From the NCBI GenBank assembly GCA_036245525.1, contig BTPG01000006.1, forward strand, positions 92,602,609 to 92,666,608: DNA of 64,000 bases, read 5' to 3'. The position numbers and the translations under genes are program-made. A model generated the notes under the pieces. The model did not search any database. It was not told the origin of the DNA and saw only the letters and a list, made by a program, of their open reading frames with translations. How positions within the stretch are numbered: position 1 is the stretch's first letter; every line of letters starts with the position of its first letter. This stretch comes from Semisulcospira habei. Lineage: Eukaryota; Mollusca; Gastropoda; Semisulcospiridae. Below, piece by piece: positions 1-23,667 of the stretch.

Positions 1-564
1 CTCGCCACGGTGTCCAGGGGGAGCGAGATCCACACCTTCGCTGTGCAACCCTCCTGTCTCCAGTTCAGGGCCGATGGTTCGGTGCAGCACCTCACCAGCC
101 TGACTTTTCTGGCCAAGAACCGGCCTCCGGTGGCCGCGCCCCAGGTGTTGACCGTCCACCCGCTCAAGGGGATGGACCAGTCCCGGGAGTCCCGTCAACA
201 GGACCCCGTCCGGGCGTTGAAAATTTACCTTTTCCTGCCCATGGCCCCGTGCAGACGTGACATCTCGGCACAGATGATCTCATCCTGGCTCTGCTGGGTC
301 ATCCGGTCTGTGTACAAGGAACTCTCCCCAGAACGGGTGAGGACAATGCGCATCCGGGCACATGATGTCAGAGCAGTGGCTGCAAGCATCGCTTTTGACC
401 GCAACTGCGCAGTGAGAGACATTGTGGCGGCCGTGGGTTGGCAGGCTGAATCCACCTTCGCCCGCCTCTACCTACGGGACCTATCAGGCCAGCGTGACAA
501 CCTGGCCCTAGTGGTGGACATCTCGGCAGTGCAGCACTCCCTCCCGGCGCCACAGGCGCCATAG
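1..564 (+). CDS. DIRS tyrosine recombinase, C-terminal part
   Basis: The frame is open from base 1 and ends at 564. It is the C-terminal half of a DIRS tyrosine recombinase, the enzyme that integrates the circular DNA intermediate of DIRS elements. It aligns residue for residue with the end of the recombinase of copy 2. The first catalytic arginine sits in VSRGSE right at the window edge, the HxxR-type box is HDVRAVA (about 360-380), and the nucleophile tyrosine is in LYLRDL (about 468-485). About 17 residues found in copy 2 between KIYL and FLP are missing here, a small in-frame deletion, so this copy is probably inactive. The N-terminal part and the rest of the element are outside the window. 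Confidence 0.85.
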   Translation, partial: LATVSRGSEIHTFAVQPSCLQFRADGSVQHLTSLTFLAKNRPPVAAPQVLTVHPLKGMDQSRESRQQDPVRALKIYLFLPMAPCRRDISAQMISSWLCWVIRSVYKELSPERVRTMRIRAHDVRAVAASIAFDRNCAVRDIVAAVGWQAESTFARLYLRDLSGQRDNLALVVDISAVQHSLPAPQAP

Positions 565-1026
565 GTAACGCCTAGCTGAAATCGTCGGGAGTGGGCATTA
601 CATAGGGGGCGGCACACTTGGGAATTACATAGGAGGCGGCACCCTCCTCCTATTCGCTATTCTTCCTATTAGTAATGCCATCGGTAAGAGTTTTGAGAAA
701 ACAAATGTATTTTTCTCTAAAATGTTTTTTTCTCTAAAATGTATTTTTTCTAAAAATACTTACTGATGGCATTACTCAGAGGTCCCTCCCTCCTGCCCCG
801 CTTGCCGCCATTGAGCTAAGGCAAAGACTGGCGGGATACTGCCAGGCATGTGACTGGATAGGGATGCAGGGGAGGCAACTCAGGGTTTTTTGGTAACGAC
901 TTCCTAGAGTCGCCTCCCTGGTTGTGTAGTATATACAACGGATTCTTAGGCTGAAATCGGTAAGCTAAGCTATTAGTAATGCCATTGGTAAGTATTTTTC
1001 GAAAAAATAAATTTTAGAGAAAAATA
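1..1026 (+). mobile_element. DIRS retrotransposon copy 1, 3' end only
   Basis: This is the right-hand end of a DIRS-type (tyrosine recombinase) retrotransposon whose body lies before the window. It holds the end of the recombinase gene (1-564), an internal complementary region at about 680-776 (a palindrome starting GCCATCGGTAAGAG and ending ACTTACTGATGGC), a right repeat block at about 781-970 that opens with CCTCCCTCCTGCCCCGCTTG, and a terminal half-palindrome at about 975-1026. The same order is seen in the other three copies in this window. Its right terminus abuts the left terminus of copy 2 with no spacer. Confidence 0.85.
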
Positions 1027-1060
1027 CATTTGTTTCTTCAAAAACATTACCGATGACATG
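973..1060. repeat. Junction palindrome between DIRS copies 1 and 2
   Basis: The right terminus of copy 1 (GGTAAGTATTTTTCG to about 1026) and the left terminus of copy 2 (ATTTGTTTCTTC to 1060) meet here. Together they form a palindrome-like segment, with GGTAAG at one end and TTACCGATGACATGAC at the other. It is the reverse complement, in plan, of the internal complementary regions inside each element. Confidence 0.75.
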
Positions 1061-1231
1061 ACTACATGGGAATGTCTACTTCTAGGCTCAATTTTAGCCT
1101 ACTTGCCCGTTGTGTGCCCACACAACCCAAGAGGCACTCGGGGAACCCCCCCAGAGGGGCAGAGAGTTATCTCCCCATACCTGCCTTACCAGATCCGGTC
1201 ACGAGACCATCCAGTCTTGCTACTTCGCTCG
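1047..1231 (+). repeat. Left inverted terminal repeat of DIRS copy 2
   Basis: It matches the reverse complement of 6873-7056 with only a few mismatches. It begins TTACCGATGACATGACTACA and runs to TACTTCGCTCG. Confidence 0.92.
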
Positions 1232-1685
1232 TGGTGAGAAGACGTGGCTGGCCTGCGCTCTCGCTGCCTCGACCGGTCTTCTGCCTACCGACGCTCGTTG
1301 CCGACTTCGTGTGCTCTGCGCCCTCTTCTACCCTGCCATCTACCCTGCCTTCTCTTCCTGCTTCGTTGAGGCTGCTTGCGGGGATTCTTCTGCTGTCGGT
1401 GGACAGCGGTTTGCCTGCCCTTCCCCCTTCCCTTCGTTGCAGAGGTAAGGTAGCGGTAGTTCCCTCGGCCGGCCCTCGGGCTGAGAGCCGGCTGACTGTT
1501 GGGTGCTTCCCTGCTTTCTTTCTTAGTGGTCTTTCTTTCAGTGCGTAGTGCCTGATTAGCTCACGGTCGGTTTTTACCGTTTCACGCCCGTTTGGCACGT
1601 GGGCCTTGGGCTCCTTGTGTGTTAGCCCGTTTAAAGGCCCTTTAGCCCTCCGAGAGTTCCCCATTACGCTTCACCGGGAGCCCGC

Positions 1686-3655
1686 TTGCGCTTAGCCATT
1701 ATGCTTTTGTGCTCCCGGTGCGGTGACTTAAGTGGCCGACGGACACCCACTCGGTCTGCCTACCGTGTTCGGGTTGTTCCTCGGGCCGCAGGTGTAAGGT
1801 TTGTGCGGCCTGGCCTGAGGTTCTGTGGGCGGACCTTTGGTCCTTCTACCGCCGAGAGCGTTCCCGCCCGGCTAACAAGCGTCCGGCGCCCGTTTAGACG
1901 TTGGCCGCCCTTGCTGTTTCCTCTGACCTCTCCCGCACGGAACGGTCCTCTCGTCGGGGTTCGCGTTCTTTGTCTGACCACGGGACCGCCACTGCTGCCA
2001 CGCCTGCTGACCCTTCCGGAGGGTCTGTTTGCCGGCTTAGCGCCCGTCCCACCGAGAGTGGCCAGCAGCAGTCGGCCTTGAGCCGTCCGTCGTTGATGAG
2101 CCGTCCTCACCACTCTCCTCGCAACAGGCCCGCTGATCCTTTCGGAGGATCGCCTTGCCGGCATAGTGGCCTACTTCCGGAGTATGGCCCGGAGAGACGT
2201 CAGCACTGTCCTTCGCGACGCAGCCGCGACCCTGATCCTCACCGTTCTCCTCTCGACGCCCACGCTCTCGCTTGCCTTGCGAGCGCCGTCAGTGGGATCC
2301 TCGCCGCCCTGCTTCCCCTCGGGTGCCTTCGCGCTCTGCGCCGCGCCGGGCGTCGCCTTCGTTGCGTCTCCGCCCTCGTCGACCCTCCTCGTGTCGTCGG
2401 GACTCCTCAACACGTGCTCGCCGGGCGCCTTCTCGTCCTCGTTCCCGCTCCCGGTCGCCTCCTCGCTTACCGCCGCGCTCCCCGCTGCCCTCGCGTCCCC
2501 TGTCTTCGCCGGAGGTTCAGCGCTCTCCTTGGACCTCGCTGCGGTCGGTGGTGGTTCCGGTGCCTTCTCGACGCCCCCTAGAGGACGACACGCTCAGCCT
2601 GCTGCCCGAAGACTCCGTCTCGGCTCTATTGGACGAGGAGGGTCGCTCGACCTCGCCCGTGGCCCTCGAGGTTGCTTCCCCCTCGGCGCTCCCCTCTTCT
2701 TCCCGGTCAGAGACGCTTTTAGCTCTGGATGAAGCCGCCAGGTTCGTGGCCGCGACGCTGCCGGCGGACGCCTGCCCAGCTTCCCCGCCTCTGAAGAGGA
2801 AGGTCGCCGCTTTCGTTGACGCGGAGAGGCAGGTCAAGAAGTTTGAGTCGCTTCCCCAAACGCCCGGCTTTAAGGACCTTCGAGACGTCTTTTCGTCGCA
2901 CCTGCAGCTGGCCACGTCCCAGGCGCTGGTCTTCTTCTCCGACCGTCGCTGGCCCGCGAATTTAGACAGGTCGTTTCGGCGGGTCTGGTATGCTGGCCAT
3001 TCCCAGGCCTTCTCCATCCCTCTGCCTACGCTGGACCCTTCGGCCGTGTCGCTAGCCGGCGGCCCGACTGCTGCGGCGGTCCCTGCCGCGGGGCCTGGAC
3101 AAGACAGCGACCTTGGTCCGGAACTCCTTAGCCTGCTCTGGTGTCTTGGAGCTCCTCACTCAAGCCTTGGTCCGTCGGGTGGAGGAATCCTGGCATCCTT
3201 CCATCTCTCCCCTCCTAGGCGACCTGCTGGTCCTCGCGGAGACCGCCAACCGTGCCGCCTATCACTCGTCGGTCAACGCGATGGCTGCGTCGGCCAACTG
3301 CGACCTCATGCGTCGAGATGCCCTGCTCCTCGCCTGCAGTACGTTGCTGCCGGACCTGCGAGCGCAACTTCGCCGTGCCCCCTTGGGTGGGCCCTTGCTG
3401 TTCGGCGACACCTGGTCCGCTGTGAGAGCCTCCAACCCCGGCCGCTGGCCCAGCAGTGCCCCTCCTCCACGCCGCTTTTGCCCCGCCCGCCAGGCTAGGG
3501 GTCGCGCCTCGCGGTCTGCTAGACCTGCTGCCCTCTCGGCCCCTGCCTCGGCGCCCGTGCTGGCACCCGCCTTTGGCCGGTCCAGACCCCCCAGACGCCG
3601 TGCCCCCGCGTGGACCCGTCCCGGCAGGAGACAGGGTCGCGGGCGGCCCGCGTGA
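1686..3655 (+). pseudogene. DIRS gag-like ORF1, frameshifted
   Basis: This is the first ORF region of DIRS copy 2, presumed to be the Gag-like nucleic-acid-binding protein. It opens with a cysteine-rich module (CSRCGDL at about 1708, then in another frame HSVCLPCSGC and CKVCAAW to about 1830), the same module as in copies 3 and 4. A long Ser/Arg/Pro-rich stretch follows at about 2272-2560, and then a conserved core with FESLPQTPGFKDLRDVF (about 2850) and RSFRRVWYAGHSQAF (about 2970). Comparison with copy 3 shows that the frame must change near 3060, so that the protein continues as TATLVRNSLACSGVLELL and runs to the stop at 3655. At least two frameshifts are therefore present. The true start codon cannot be fixed. 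Function is inferred from position; DIRS Gag proteins have little general sequence similarity. Confidence 0.65.
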
Positions 3656-5360
3656 CTCCCTGCCGGCCTTGCCCCCGCCGACCTCCTCGGGGTCTCCGGT
3701 CGGCGGGCGGCTAGCTGATTTCCGCGGAAATTGGCTCACGCTCTTTGGCGACGACCCCTGGATTTGCGACACCGTCTCTACGGGTCTGCGGATCGTCTTC
3801 CGAAGCCCGCCGCCCTTACATCGTGCCCCTCTCTGGACCGAGATTCCCAGCGACCAGCTGAGGGCCGCCGCCTTGAGGGAAGAGGTAGCCTCCCTGCTGA
3901 GGAAAGCCGCCACAGAGGTTGTCTGAGTCCCCGACTCACCGGCCTTCTACAGCCGCCTTTTCGTCGTGCCGAAGCCTGGAGGGAGATGGCGTCCGGTCAT
4001 CGATCTTTCGGCGCTGAACAAGTTCATTTCGGCCCCCTCCTTCCGGATGGAGACTGCCAGAGCCCTGAAAGCCGCGGTCCAGCCTCTCGACTTCGCAGTC
4101 AGTCTGGACCTCTCCGATGCATGCCTGCATGTCCCGATGCACCAGGCCTCCAGGAAGTTTCTCAGGTTTGCGATCGACGGCGTCGTTTACCAGTTCCGGG
4201 CGCTGCCTTTCGGACTCAACCTCAGCCCCTGGGTCTTCACTCGGCTGATAGACACCGTAGTCGTCTTAGCCCGACAGTCCTCCTCCAGTCCGACGTCGAA
4301 CTACCTGGACGACCTCCTTTTGCGCAACCAATCGGAGACCGCGCTAGCCACGGACAGAGATGCTCTCCTGCACCTCCTGGCACACCTGGGCTTCCTAGTA
4401 AACGACAGCAAGTCGGATCTTTCTCCCTCCCGCCGGTTTGTGCACCTGGGTATGGAATTTGCTACCGACCTCAACTCGGTTCGCCTTCCGGCGCCCCGGA
4501 TCAAGAAGATTGCGGATCTAGCCGACCAGTTAGCTCGGGAGGATGCAGCCCCCGCCAGAGTCTGGCTTCAGTTGCTGGGTTTGATGAACGCCGCAGCGGA
4601 TCTTTTCCCACTAGGGCGTCTCTACTCCTGGCCGGTTCAACTGCATCTTCTTCTCCATTGGCGCTCATCTTCCGGAGACTTGACGACCGTGGTCCCAGTG
4701 TCCCAGATGCTCCGTCCACACCTTCGTCGGTGGACCGACCCTACGTGGCTAGCATCGGGAGTTCCCCTGGCCTCTCCCCCTCCACAGTTCTCTCTTTGCG
4801 TCGATGCCAGCCTTTCTGGGTGGGGGGCCCATCTCCTACCGTGGTTCCTCGCGACCTCGGGCCCCTGGCCCTCAGACTTGGCGCACACCCACATCAACTG
4901 GCTGGAGATGCAGGCCGTCTGGCAAGCCCTTCAGGTCTGGGAGGACCTCCTCCGACACCAGGAACTTCTCGTGCTTTCGGACAACACGACGGTGGTCGCT
5001 TACATCCAGAAGCAAGGGGGCACACACTCCCCCGACCTGTGTATGCTCCTCTACAGGATGATGCGTTGGTGCGAGGACCGGGGCATTATCCTTCGAGCCC
5101 GGCACGTTCCTGGACACCTGAATGTCTTGGCCGACTCTGTCTCGCCGCAGCCAGCTCCTACACACGGAATGGACCCTGCGACAGGACATCTTTCGGATGA
5201 TCTGCGCCCGCTGGGAGACTCCCCAGGTCGACTTGTTCGCCACGAGGTGGAACCACCAGCTTCCCCTCTTCGTCTCCCCGATTCCCGACCCCCTTGCCTG
5301 GGCTGTCGATGCGCTTTCCATTCCCTGGGACAGCCTTGTGGCCTATGCCTACCCCCCTAG
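3456..5360 (+). pseudogene. DIRS reverse transcriptase / RNase H, one in-frame stop
   Basis: This is a DIRS-type reverse transcriptase fused to RNase H. One frame runs from 3456 to 5360 and is broken only by TGA at 3924-3926. RT motifs in order: FVVPKPGGRWRPVIDLSALN (about 3963), SLDLSDACLHVP (motif A, about 4102), LPFGLNLSPWVFT (motif B, about 4203) and YLDDLL (catalytic motif C, 4303-4320). RNase H residues follow: the first Asp in CVDASLSGWGAHL (about 4798), Glu in INWLEMQAV, Asp in LSDNTTVVAYIQ (about 4977) and HVPGHLNVLADS (about 5104). After LADS the frame is wrong; comparison with copy 4 shows that two bases of a CT run were lost, and the sequence continues in the recombinase frame. 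The TGA looks like a CpG decay product of CGA. The 5' part overlaps the end of the gag-like ORF in another frame. Confidence 0.9.
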
Positions 5361-6750
5361 TGTCCTCGTTCCCAAAGTCCTCCTCAAACTGCGGGGCTGT
5401 TCGGCGATCCTCCTGTTGGTCGCGCCATTCGCCTGGAACCGCTCTTGGACCACCGACCTGCTCAGCCTCGCCACGGGACCCGCCCCTGCTGCTGCCCACC
5501 CCGCGGACCATGCTCAAGCAACCGCGCCAGCCGCTGTTCCACCCCTGCCCGGAGCGACTCCTCCTTCACGCCTGGAGGTTGTGCGGCAAGCCCTCGGAGC
5601 TAGAGGCTACTCGGGGGCAGCAATGGAGGCGATCGCTGCGGCCCGTAGACCATCGACCCTTCGAGTCTACGAGGGAAAGTGGCGAGTCCTCTGTTCCTGG
5701 TGCACCGATCACGGCCTTACGCCCACGGATCTGACTCATCCTCAGCTGGCGGACTTCTTTCTCTGGCTCTTCCGAGACCAAGGCCTAGCCCCCATCACGG
5801 TACGCGGTTACCTGTCCATGATTGCGGACACCTATCGTCACCTGGGACGACCCGATCCAGGCGCCTGCAAGGACCTAGCCGACCTTATGGGACACTTCGG
5901 CATGCAGCGCCCGACACTCCGCTCGCTCATTCCTCGCTGGGACCTACCCTGGGTGCTCACATGGTTGAACTCCGCCCGCTTCGAACCTTTACCTTTGGCC
6001 CAGTTCGCGGACTTGACACGCAAGACTTGTTTCCTGCTGGCTCTTGCTACCGCTTCGCGTGCGAGCGAGCTACATGCGCTTTCGGCACGCCCTTCCTGTC
6101 TGCAGTTCCGAACAGACGGCTCCGTCCAGCTGCTCACGGACCCAGCCTTTCTGGCGAAGAACAGGTCTCCTTTAACTCCGCCTCAGGTGATCACCATTAG
6201 GCCGCTGAGAGACCGACCCCGGTCCCAGGAGACCAGGCTACAGGATCCCGTGCGCGCCCTTAAAATCTATCTGCGGCGATCTAGGCCCGTCCGCAGGGGA
6301 CGGTCGCGCCTCTTCCTACCTCTAAGACCCAACCGGCGTGACATTACAGCCCAGACGATCTCTTCCTGGCTCCGCTGGGTCATACGCTCCGCTTATCAGG
6401 AGATCTCCCCTCAGGGAGCGAAGAGGCTGCACATTCACGCACACGAGGTACGAGCTATGGCCACGAGCGTCGCGTTTGATCGAAACTGCGCTGTCAAGGA
6501 CATCGTGGCGGCCGTGGGCTGGAAAACCGAGTCGGTCTTTGCCCGTTTCTACCTCCGGGACCTGGCCAGCCAGCGAGAGAATCTCGCACTGGTGGGGGAC
6601 ATCACCGCGGCGCAACACTCCCTCCCGGCGCCACCGGCACCGTGGTATGCACTGCTAAAATTGTCGGGAGTGTGCGACGGGGAGAACGGCGCTGTTCTGT
6701 TGGGGAGTTTTGGGCGGCACCCTCCTCCTCATCGCAATTCTCCCATGTAG
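5122..6750 (+). CDS. DIRS tyrosine recombinase (with upstream methyltransferase-like segment)
   Basis: An open frame of 542 codons. The first part, about 5160-5470, carries QVDLFATRWNHQLPLFVSP, DALSIPWDSLVAYAYPP and LLLVAPFAWNRSW. This segment follows RNase H in DIRS elements and occupies the place of the DIRS methyltransferase-like domain; I infer that identity. A SAM-like DNA-binding region follows (about 5570-5940: LRVYEGKWRVLCSW, ITVRGYLSMIADTYRH). The catalytic core has Arg in TASRASELHAL (about 6050), HEVRAMA (HxxR, about 6440), GWKTESVFARF and the nucleophile Tyr in FYLRDL (6550-6552). All four signature positions are intact, so this is the best-preserved ORF of copy 2. The start at 5122 is only the first ATG after the frame slip; in an intact element the reading comes from RNase H or its own upstream start. 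It probably acts in the nucleus on circular element DNA. Confidence 0.9.
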   Translation: MSWPTLSRRSQLLHTEWTLRQDIFRMICARWETPQVDLFATRWNHQLPLFVSPIPDPLAWAVDALSIPWDSLVAYAYPPSVLVPKVLLKLRGCSAILLLVAPFAWNRSWTTDLLSLATGPAPAAAHPADHAQATAPAAVPPLPGATPPSRLEVVRQALGARGYSGAAMEAIAAARRPSTLRVYEGKWRVLCSWCTDHGLTPTDLTHPQLADFFLWLFRDQGLAPITVRGYLSMIADTYRHLGRPDPGACKDLADLMGHFGMQRPTLRSLIPRWDLPWVLTWLNSARFEPLPLAQFADLTRKTCFLLALATASRASELHALSARPSCLQFRTDGSVQLLTDPAFLAKNRSPLTPPQVITIRPLRDRPRSQETRLQDPVRALKIYLRRSRPVRRGRSRLFLPLRPNRRDITAQTISSWLRWVIRSAYQEISPQGAKRLHIHAHEVRAMATSVAFDRNCAVKDIVAAVGWKTESVFARFYLRDLASQRENLALVGDITAAQHSLPAPPAPWYALLKLSGVCDGENGAVLLGSFGRHPPPHRNSPM

Positions 6751-6836
6751 TCATGTCATCGGTAATGTTTTTGAAGAAACAAATTCATTTTTCTCTAAAA
6801 GGTATTTTTTCGAAAAATACTTACCAAAGACATGAC
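6748..6836 (+). repeat. Internal complementary region of DIRS copy 2
   Basis: The left half (GTCATGTCATCGGTAATG onward) is the complement of the element's left outer end. The right half (to CTTACCAAAGACATGAC) is the complement of the right outer end at 7041-7093. In DIRS elements this region templates completion and circularisation of the cDNA. Confidence 0.88.
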
Positions 6837-6872
6837 TCGGATGACCCTCCCTCCTGCCCCGCTTGCCGCTTT

Positions 6873-7056
6873 CGAGCGAAGTATCAGACTGAATGGTCTC
6901 GTGACCGGATCTGTTAAGGCAGGTATGGGGAGATAACTCTCGGCCCCTCTGGGGGGGTTCCCCGAGTGCCTCTCGGGTTGTGTGGGCACACAACGGGCAA
7001 GTAGGCTAAAATTGAGCCTAGAAGTAGACATTCCCATGTAGTCATGTCATCGGTAA
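6873..7056 (+). repeat. Right inverted terminal repeat of DIRS copy 2
   Basis: Reverse complement of 1047-1231. It contains CAACGGGCAAGTAGGC and ends in CATGTAGTCATGTCATCGG. About 40 bp of A/T-rich terminal sequence follow before host sequence resumes near 7094. Confidence 0.92.
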
Positions 7057-7103
7057 GTATTTTTCGAAAAAATACCTTTTAGAGAAAAATGAATATTTTT
7101 CAG

Positions 7104-20614
<13,511 letters not shown>

Positions 20615-20962
20615 CCGTCAGGCACCACCCATCTGAAGGCGGGACCATCGCAAAGGCGCACACAATTGGATGCGCCCGTACAGGCCCACCACTTGAGTGT
20701 TAAGGTTTTGTGCTGGTCTGTGATTTTGGACCTTATGACTCACAGCCATAAGGTCCAAACTCACAGACCAGCACGTGCACTGTCCTCTTGTCTTGTCGCA
20801 GATATTTCAAAGAGCTTGTTTGAGGGTGCTGGCATGGGTGATCAATCCTGCTATAGTGGCCTGCGCCAGCGCCTTGTACAGAGTGAACGTACACGTGACT
20901 ATGACTTTTGTTCTCTCTCACTGTGGACTGTAGGTAAGAGTGAATGAAGGTTTAGAGTTGAC

Positions 20963-21150
20963 GTGGCCCCGTTGGCGTAGATCGTAACACCCGCCTCTCT
21001 TGGGCTTGAGAGTGTGTAGTGCTGGTCTCTGGTCAACAAGCAAAAAGTCCTCCGGCTGACATCAGCCTGAACTGGCTTGCACACAGCCATGCTCAGGCCA
21101 TCTAAGGCTGGTGTCACCAGTAGGCCCTTTTGCTTACCGGGTGTTTCATC
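20963..21150 (+). mobile_element. tRNA-derived SINE-like element
   Basis: The 5' part GGCCCCGTTGGCGTAGATCG resembles a tRNA A-box region. The 3' domain (CCTCCGGCTGACATCAGCC ... CCTTTTGCTTACCGG) recurs at 8849-8945 and 9455-9575. The B box is not convincing and no tail repeat is clear. Confidence 0.4.
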
Positions 21151-21180
21151 TTCAAAAGCTTATGTACGCTTAACACCACT

Positions 21181-21272
21181 TTGACCCTTAAGATATTGGT
21201 AGCCACTTTTGTCACGATGATTCCTGCAGGAATCATTACGACAAAAGTGGCTACCGCCAGCCGAAGGGTTAA
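21181..21272. mobile_element. 88-bp palindromic TTAA MITE, copy a
   Basis: Almost wholly one hairpin: GGTAGCCACTTTTGTCACGA, TGATTCCTGCAGGAATCA and the complement ending in AAGGGTTAA. Related copies: 21817, 24389, 35412, 41915, 42650 and 43409. Confidence 0.7.
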
Positions 21273-21634
21273 CATATTGCGCCAGTAACACAGTCTGACT
21301 ATGGCTCGCGATATAATGAGTCTGACCTGTACTTTGCATCGACTGTCCTCAAAACACTGACCCTCCTATCGGTGCACGCTACTGTTCCTAGGACGTTTTC
21401 ATGGTGGGGCTGTCGACGGACGTAGGACATTACCGGCAGTCGCTGGCATCACACTCTTCTCTCACCTCTTCAGACAAACCTTTCACCTGAGGAAAGAGAT
21501 GTTTTTGGCTCGACAAATTGACGCGCTGTTGATCAGTGGTGATATTGCATTTGACCCATATAACACCACGGCCACATTTCTCAGATTTTTGGAAGTGTCG
21601 CCTAACATCCATGTGTCAGTTGGAGGAGATTGTC

Positions 21635-21764
21635 GACCATGACAATTCAAGGATAATGCCAGATTAGCTTGGCGCCTGAAGGCGCCAAGCTAATCTGGCA
21701 CTGTCCTTGAATTGTCATGGTCAATCCATCTCCTGCTGTAGGGTGTTGGGGCTAAATGGGTTAA
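21635..21764. mobile_element. TTAA MITE with core hairpin
   Basis: The hairpin at 21635-21723 (GACCATGACAATTCAAGGAT, GCTTGGCGCC, GAAGGCGCC) is followed by TTGGGGCTAAATGGGTTAA, with TTAA at 21761-21764. The left terminus is unclear. Confidence 0.6.
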
Positions 21765-21816
21765 ACAGCAGATTCGCTTGCCAACTCTCCTGTTGAAGGA
21801 AACTGTTGCATTTCAC

Positions 21817-21905
21817 TAACCCCTCTGGCTGCTGGTAGTGTTTTTTGCAGAGGTAATTCCTGCCAGGATCACCTTGACGAAAAGCGCTGTTGCCACGCAA
21901 AGGAT
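21817..21905. mobile_element. 88-bp palindromic MITE, decayed copy
   Basis: TAACCCCTCTGGCTGCTGGT at the left, AATTCCTGCCAGGATCACC in the centre, and AAAAGCGCTGTTGCCACGCA at the right. Confidence 0.5.
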
Positions 21906-22374
21906 ACGTTTGACTCGTGTGTTTTATTTTAGTGGCCCAGTGTACTTTTAGGTAACAACTCGCACTGTAAAATTGTACAATATTGCACGTGCATTGCTCG
22001 TTTTCTCACAGCCCTAAAAATCTGTAGCAGGAAGGGATGGAGCATGAGCATTTCAAGATACGGGGAATGCCAGATTGTTACCCAGAAAGCTAATTAAACC
22101 GGTTGGCTGTCACTAGTGTCAGTAGCACTCTTTGTCCAGGTGATTCCTTGCACTGTATTTTGCTGTCGGGACGTTAAGCAATATACAACCTTGCACTGTA
22201 TATGGTAGAACCCCTGGGCTGCAGGATATCAGGTTTTCATTTATTTTCCCCTGAATCGAGTTTTGGCAGTTCAGCCACTTTAAATATCATGCTTTGCAAA
22301 CCTGTGCTGATCAGGCAGTTTTTCCACTCACATCTGATAATGACTTCACACAAGCTGGTGGAGATGGATTGGCT

Positions 22375-22443
22375 TTGATAGTTCAAGGGTAGTGCCAGAT
22401 TATTTTGGTTCCCCAAGCTAATCTGGCACTACCCGTGATTGAG
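22375..22443. mobile_element. Core-hairpin MITE fragment
   Basis: GATAGTTCAAGGGTAGTGCC and the complementary arm CTAATCTGGCACTACCCGTG. The centre is rearranged. Confidence 0.5.
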
Positions 22444-23211
22444 TAATCTCCCACTGTGGTGTCTTAATGGCGACTTTGCTGATTAGTTGGCTTTTGTGAG
22501 TACAGATATATCTTGGATGTGCTAGACTTGGAGTGGGTGTTGTAGTGAGTGTGGTTTTATGTTGATGAGGGATGCATGTTGAGGAAGGATTATTTAATAT
22601 ACAAATGAAAAAGAAAAGAAAGATGTTCATGTGACAGAAATTACAACTATTTCTTGTAAATAGGATGATGTATATGTTTTGTCCGGTAAATCACACACGA
22701 TCCATATTCCCTAGCTGGCAGTAGAAGTGACAGAGACAGTTGTAGACTGCACATGTACTGGGTTGAATGGACGACTGTAAAGTGATAATAATACTTATTA
22801 TGTGTGTATACTGAACCTGCTTTTGCAGTAGTAACCATGTGACTTGGGCAGATTTCAGACCGGAAAGGTGACTGCCAACACGTACAATGCAAAGAAAATC
22901 CCAAGAAAGAAACATGCTTAGAAAGGATAATTACAGAACACTTCTTTCTTCCTTGGGAATTTCTGGCGTATTTATTGTTTTGTGATTCACGGGTGGTTGT
23001 TTGTAGTAGCCATTCCAATGTGTTTCTCTTTTTGCTTCTGCATAATTATACAATCATGCATCATAACCATTTAGTTTTAGTCTTTTCTTATTTTTTTCTT
23101 GGCTTTTAGTTTGATGTTTATTTTAGCATAATATAATAACAACTGTTCTTTAGTAGATAATAATAACTGGTCTCCAGTAGATACTAACAACTGGTCTTCA
23201 GTAGGTGTTGA

Positions 23212-23428
23212 TCAACCCTTATCATTCAGAATACACCAGTGTGTGAAATAAGTTTGACTAAAATAGTTCAAGGGTGGTGCCAGACTAGCTTGTAAGGCGC
23301 CAAGCTAGTCTGGCACCACCCTTGAGCTAAAGCCATTGTTCTGTATCTTTATCTGTAAGTGCTATAATGTAGCTTGCATATGGCAGTGTACAAATTTGAA
23401 GCTTTTAGCCTCAGTATGATATGGGTTG
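23212..23428. mobile_element. piggyBac-like MITE with core hairpin, copy c
   Basis: The left end is ATCAACCCTTATCATTCAGA and the right end TATGATATGGGTTGA. The terminal tetranucleotides are TCAA and TTGA instead of TTAA. The core hairpin at 23265-23330 has a shortened centre. It abuts the next MITE directly. Confidence 0.7.
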
Positions 23429-23667
23429 ATGAACCCCTTCAGTGCTGAAGAAAACTGAACATCACGGCACCCATCTACGAGAGACTTGCACACCAGGTAG
23501 ATCCTCGTGAGCCCCCGCAACTGCGGGGGCTCATGAGGATCTACCTGGTGTGTCTCTTGCTGAAACCACTATGTGTCCATGTTCTCTTCATGGCTGGGGA
23601 TCTTTGATGTTAAATGTGCAGTGATTTCAAAAACACATGCCGCATCCACTGATAGTGAAGGGGTTAA
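23425..23667. mobile_element. TTAA MITE with GATCC/GAGCCCC hairpin
   Basis: Ends GATGAACCCCTTCAGTG and AGTGAAGGGGTTAA. The central hairpin at about 23490-23560 is ACCAGGTAGATCCTCGTGAG, CCCCCGCAACTGCGGGGG and the complement. The same hairpin type recurs at 42323-42387 and 57773-57830. Confidence 0.65.

Larger units (their letters stand above)
1027..7093 (+). mobile_element. DIRS retrotransposon copy 2, near full length
   Basis: This is an almost complete DIRS element of about 6.07 kb. It has inverted terminal repeats at 1047-1231 and 6873-7056 (about 185 bp, about 97% identical by eye), an internal complementary region at 6748-6836 whose two halves are the complements of the outer left and right ends, and the order gag-like ORF, RT/RNase H, tyrosine recombinase. 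That layout is diagnostic of DIRS1-type elements; LTR elements have direct repeats and an integrase instead. No target duplication is visible, as expected for recombinase-mediated integration. Coding defects (a frameshift near 3060, an in-frame TGA at 3924, a 2-nt loss near 5127) mean this copy is not autonomous, although the recombinase frame is open. Confidence 0.92.

Noticed and set aside
2166..2732. Second long frame of 188 codons in DIRS copy 2
   Set aside because: GC-rich Ser/Arg codon bias opens several frames here. Only the frame with FESLPQTPGFKDLRD matches the other copies.
1027..7093. LTR retrotransposon
   Set aside because: Terminal repeats are inverted, there is a tyrosine recombinase instead of an integrase, and an internal complementary region is present. 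These are DIRS features.
20960..21040. Functional tRNA gene
   Set aside because: Only an A-box-like stretch is visible, with no cloverleaf or good B box. It is better taken as a SINE head.
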